Below are positions 9,086 through 9,420 of a stretch of 9,420 bases of DNA, piece after piece. A program made the position numbers and the translations under genes. Under the pieces are notes generated by a model, which was not told where the DNA came from, ran no database searches, and saw only the letters and a list, made by a program, of their open reading frames with translations. Numbering within the stretch: the first letter of the stretch is position 1; the number at the start of each line of letters is the position of its first letter. Where the stretch lies: positions 1 to 9,420 of the forward strand of contig JAJXYI010000698.1 in NCBI GenBank assembly GCA_021780625.1, in the 5' to 3' direction. Source of the DNA: a bacterium (GTDB taxonomy: Bacteria; Verrucomicrobiota; Verrucomicrobiae; Opitutales; Opitutaceae).

Positions 9086-9110
9086 TCACGCGGAGACGCG
9101 GAGAAAGCGG
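9086..9110. repeat. Short ACGCGGAG tandem repeat
   Basis: TCACGCGGAGACGCGGAG followed by AAAGCGG contains two full ACGCGGAG units and a degenerate third. It sits exactly between the two heptamer blocks and is a different motif family. Confidence 0.55.
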
Positions 9111-9176
9111 ACTTCTGACCTCCGACTTCCGTCCTCCGACATCCGACCTCCGACCTCCGACTTCTGGCTTCTGGCC
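9111..9176. repeat. Degenerate 7-nt tandem repeat, nine units
   Basis: Nine consecutive heptamers can be read: ACTTCTG, ACCTCCG, ACTTCCG, TCCTCCG, ACATCCG, ACCTCCG, ACCTCCG, ACTTCTG and GCTTCTG. The consensus is ACYTCYG. Because 7 is not a multiple of 3, translation in any frame yields a 7-residue repeat without stops, which explains the open frames in this region. Confidence 0.9.
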
Positions 9177-9196
9177 TTGGCATTCGCCGCACTGGC

Positions 9197-9212
9197 GCGA
9201 GCCGAGGCTCGC
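9197..9212. repeat. Palindromic hairpin GCGAGCC-GA-GGCTCGC
   Basis: Seven bases on each side are perfectly complementary around GA; a 6-bp stem with CGAG loop is the physical form. It is followed within 10 bases by another perfect hairpin. Confidence 0.7.
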
Positions 9213-9220
9213 GTCCCAAA

Positions 9221-9238
9221 GCGGAACCGAAGTTCCGC
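9221..9238. repeat. Palindromic hairpin GCGGAAC-CGAA-GTTCCGC
   Basis: A perfect 7-bp stem with a 4-nt CGAA loop. With the preceding palindrome it makes a twin-hairpin unit of REP/BIME-like appearance. No T-tract follows on either strand, so a simple terminator is unlikely. Confidence 0.7.
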
Positions 9239-9289
9239 ACTCCACATGGGAAAGGCGATGAGTCTGGCGGCGGCCCGATCCTTAAAAGC

Positions 9290-9330
9290 GGAGCCTCCCG
9301 AATGCCCTGTGCCTGCCGAACAGGGGCTCC
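9290..9330. repeat. Two-part hairpin GGAGC/CCCTGT ... ACAGGG/GCTCC
   Basis: GGAGC (9290-9294) pairs with GCTCC (9326-9330) and CCCTGT (9305-9310) with ACAGGG (9320-9325), leaving a 10-nt bulge on the left side and a 9-nt loop. It may be a transcript-end hairpin for a gene beyond the right edge or another dispersed repeat. Confidence 0.5.
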
Positions 9331-9359
9331 TCTTTCGGACGGGACGACTCGACTCCCGC

Positions 9360-9383
9360 TGGCCCCTGGCTCCTGACCTCTGG
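9360..9383. repeat. CTGGCTCCTGACCTCTGG-type repeat
   Basis: The segment TGGCCCCTGGCTCCTGACCT and the CTGG after it repeat a CCTGGCTCCTGAC-like unit that resembles the neighbouring heptamer blocks in composition. It is weaker than the other repeats here. Confidence 0.35.
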
Positions 9384-9420
9384 TACCTGCGCATTGCGGA
9401 TCGATATATAGGGGTAGGAA

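Larger units (their letters stand above)
8876..9420. other. Gene-free region built of short degenerate repeats and hairpins
   Basis: No credible gene is seen in the ~545 bases upstream of the riboswitch. Open frames here have low-complexity compositions of the Ser-Glu-Val-Gly-Gly-Arg type that follow from 7-nt repeats. The segment holds at least five unrelated repeat types, listed separately. The operon promoter should lie at its left end, near 8875-8925 on the minus strand, but I could not identify convincing -35 and -10 boxes. Confidence 0.75.

Noticed and set aside
9018..9176. CRISPR-like array
   Set aside because: The units are contiguous 7-mers with no spacers and are degenerate, so this is a simple tandem repeat.
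9391..9420. Possible promoter with TATATA near the right edge
   Set aside because: TATATA at about 9405-9410 has no well-spaced -35 box on either strand, and the downstream gene is outside the window.

Overview
The window is a thiamine (vitamin B1) biosynthesis operon on the minus strand. It reads, from its 5' end at the right, TPP riboswitch - thiC - thiS - thiE/tenI-like paralogue - thiE - thiG - thiH - thiF (ThiF/MoeB plus rhodanese) - thiD. The left edge holds the 3' part of an unrelated plus-strand gene for a protein with a PRC-barrel-like region and a CBS pair, convergent with thiD. The DNA is GC-rich. The gene order resembles the Bacteroidetes-type thi operon. The spacers carry short repeat families that I associate from memory with Verrucomicrobiota (Opitutales-like) and some other environmental phyla. 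A Verrucomicrobiota source is therefore my best guess, but it is inference.

Layout: 1-735, partial CBS-domain gene (+). 736-749, small hairpin between the convergent stops. 753-1571 thiD. 1572-1804, spacer with a long inverted repeat. 1805-2920 thiF-rhodanese. 2921-3122, spacer with a second inverted repeat of another family. 3123-4280 thiH. 4281-4457, spacer with a third inverted repeat of a third family. 4458-5249 thiG. 5246-5893 thiE. 5921-6547 thiE/tenI-like. 6554-6757 thiS. 6754-8700 thiC. 8701-8875, thiC leader with the riboswitch. 8876-9420, non-coding DNA made of short degenerate repeats and hairpins.

The genes form a nearly complete pathway. ThiC makes HMP-P from AIR, and ThiD phosphorylates it to HMP-PP. 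ThiF adenylates the C-terminal Gly-Gly of ThiS so that sulfur can be loaded, and the fused rhodanese domain is a plausible sulfur relay. ThiH cleaves tyrosine to dehydroglycine, ThiG builds the thiazole, and ThiE joins the two halves to thiamine phosphate. ThiL, Dxs and a cysteine desulfurase are not here and must be encoded elsewhere.

The enzymes themselves are conventional. The most unusual feature is the contrast in spacing. The upstream cistrons are tightly packed (4-nt overlap, 6 nt, 27 nt, 4-nt overlap). Each of the three downstream spacers (177, 202 and 233 nt) holds one inverted pair of a different short-repeat family, and relatives of at least one family recur in the repeat-rich DNA upstream of the riboswitch. 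I did not find a clearly new biological system beyond this.
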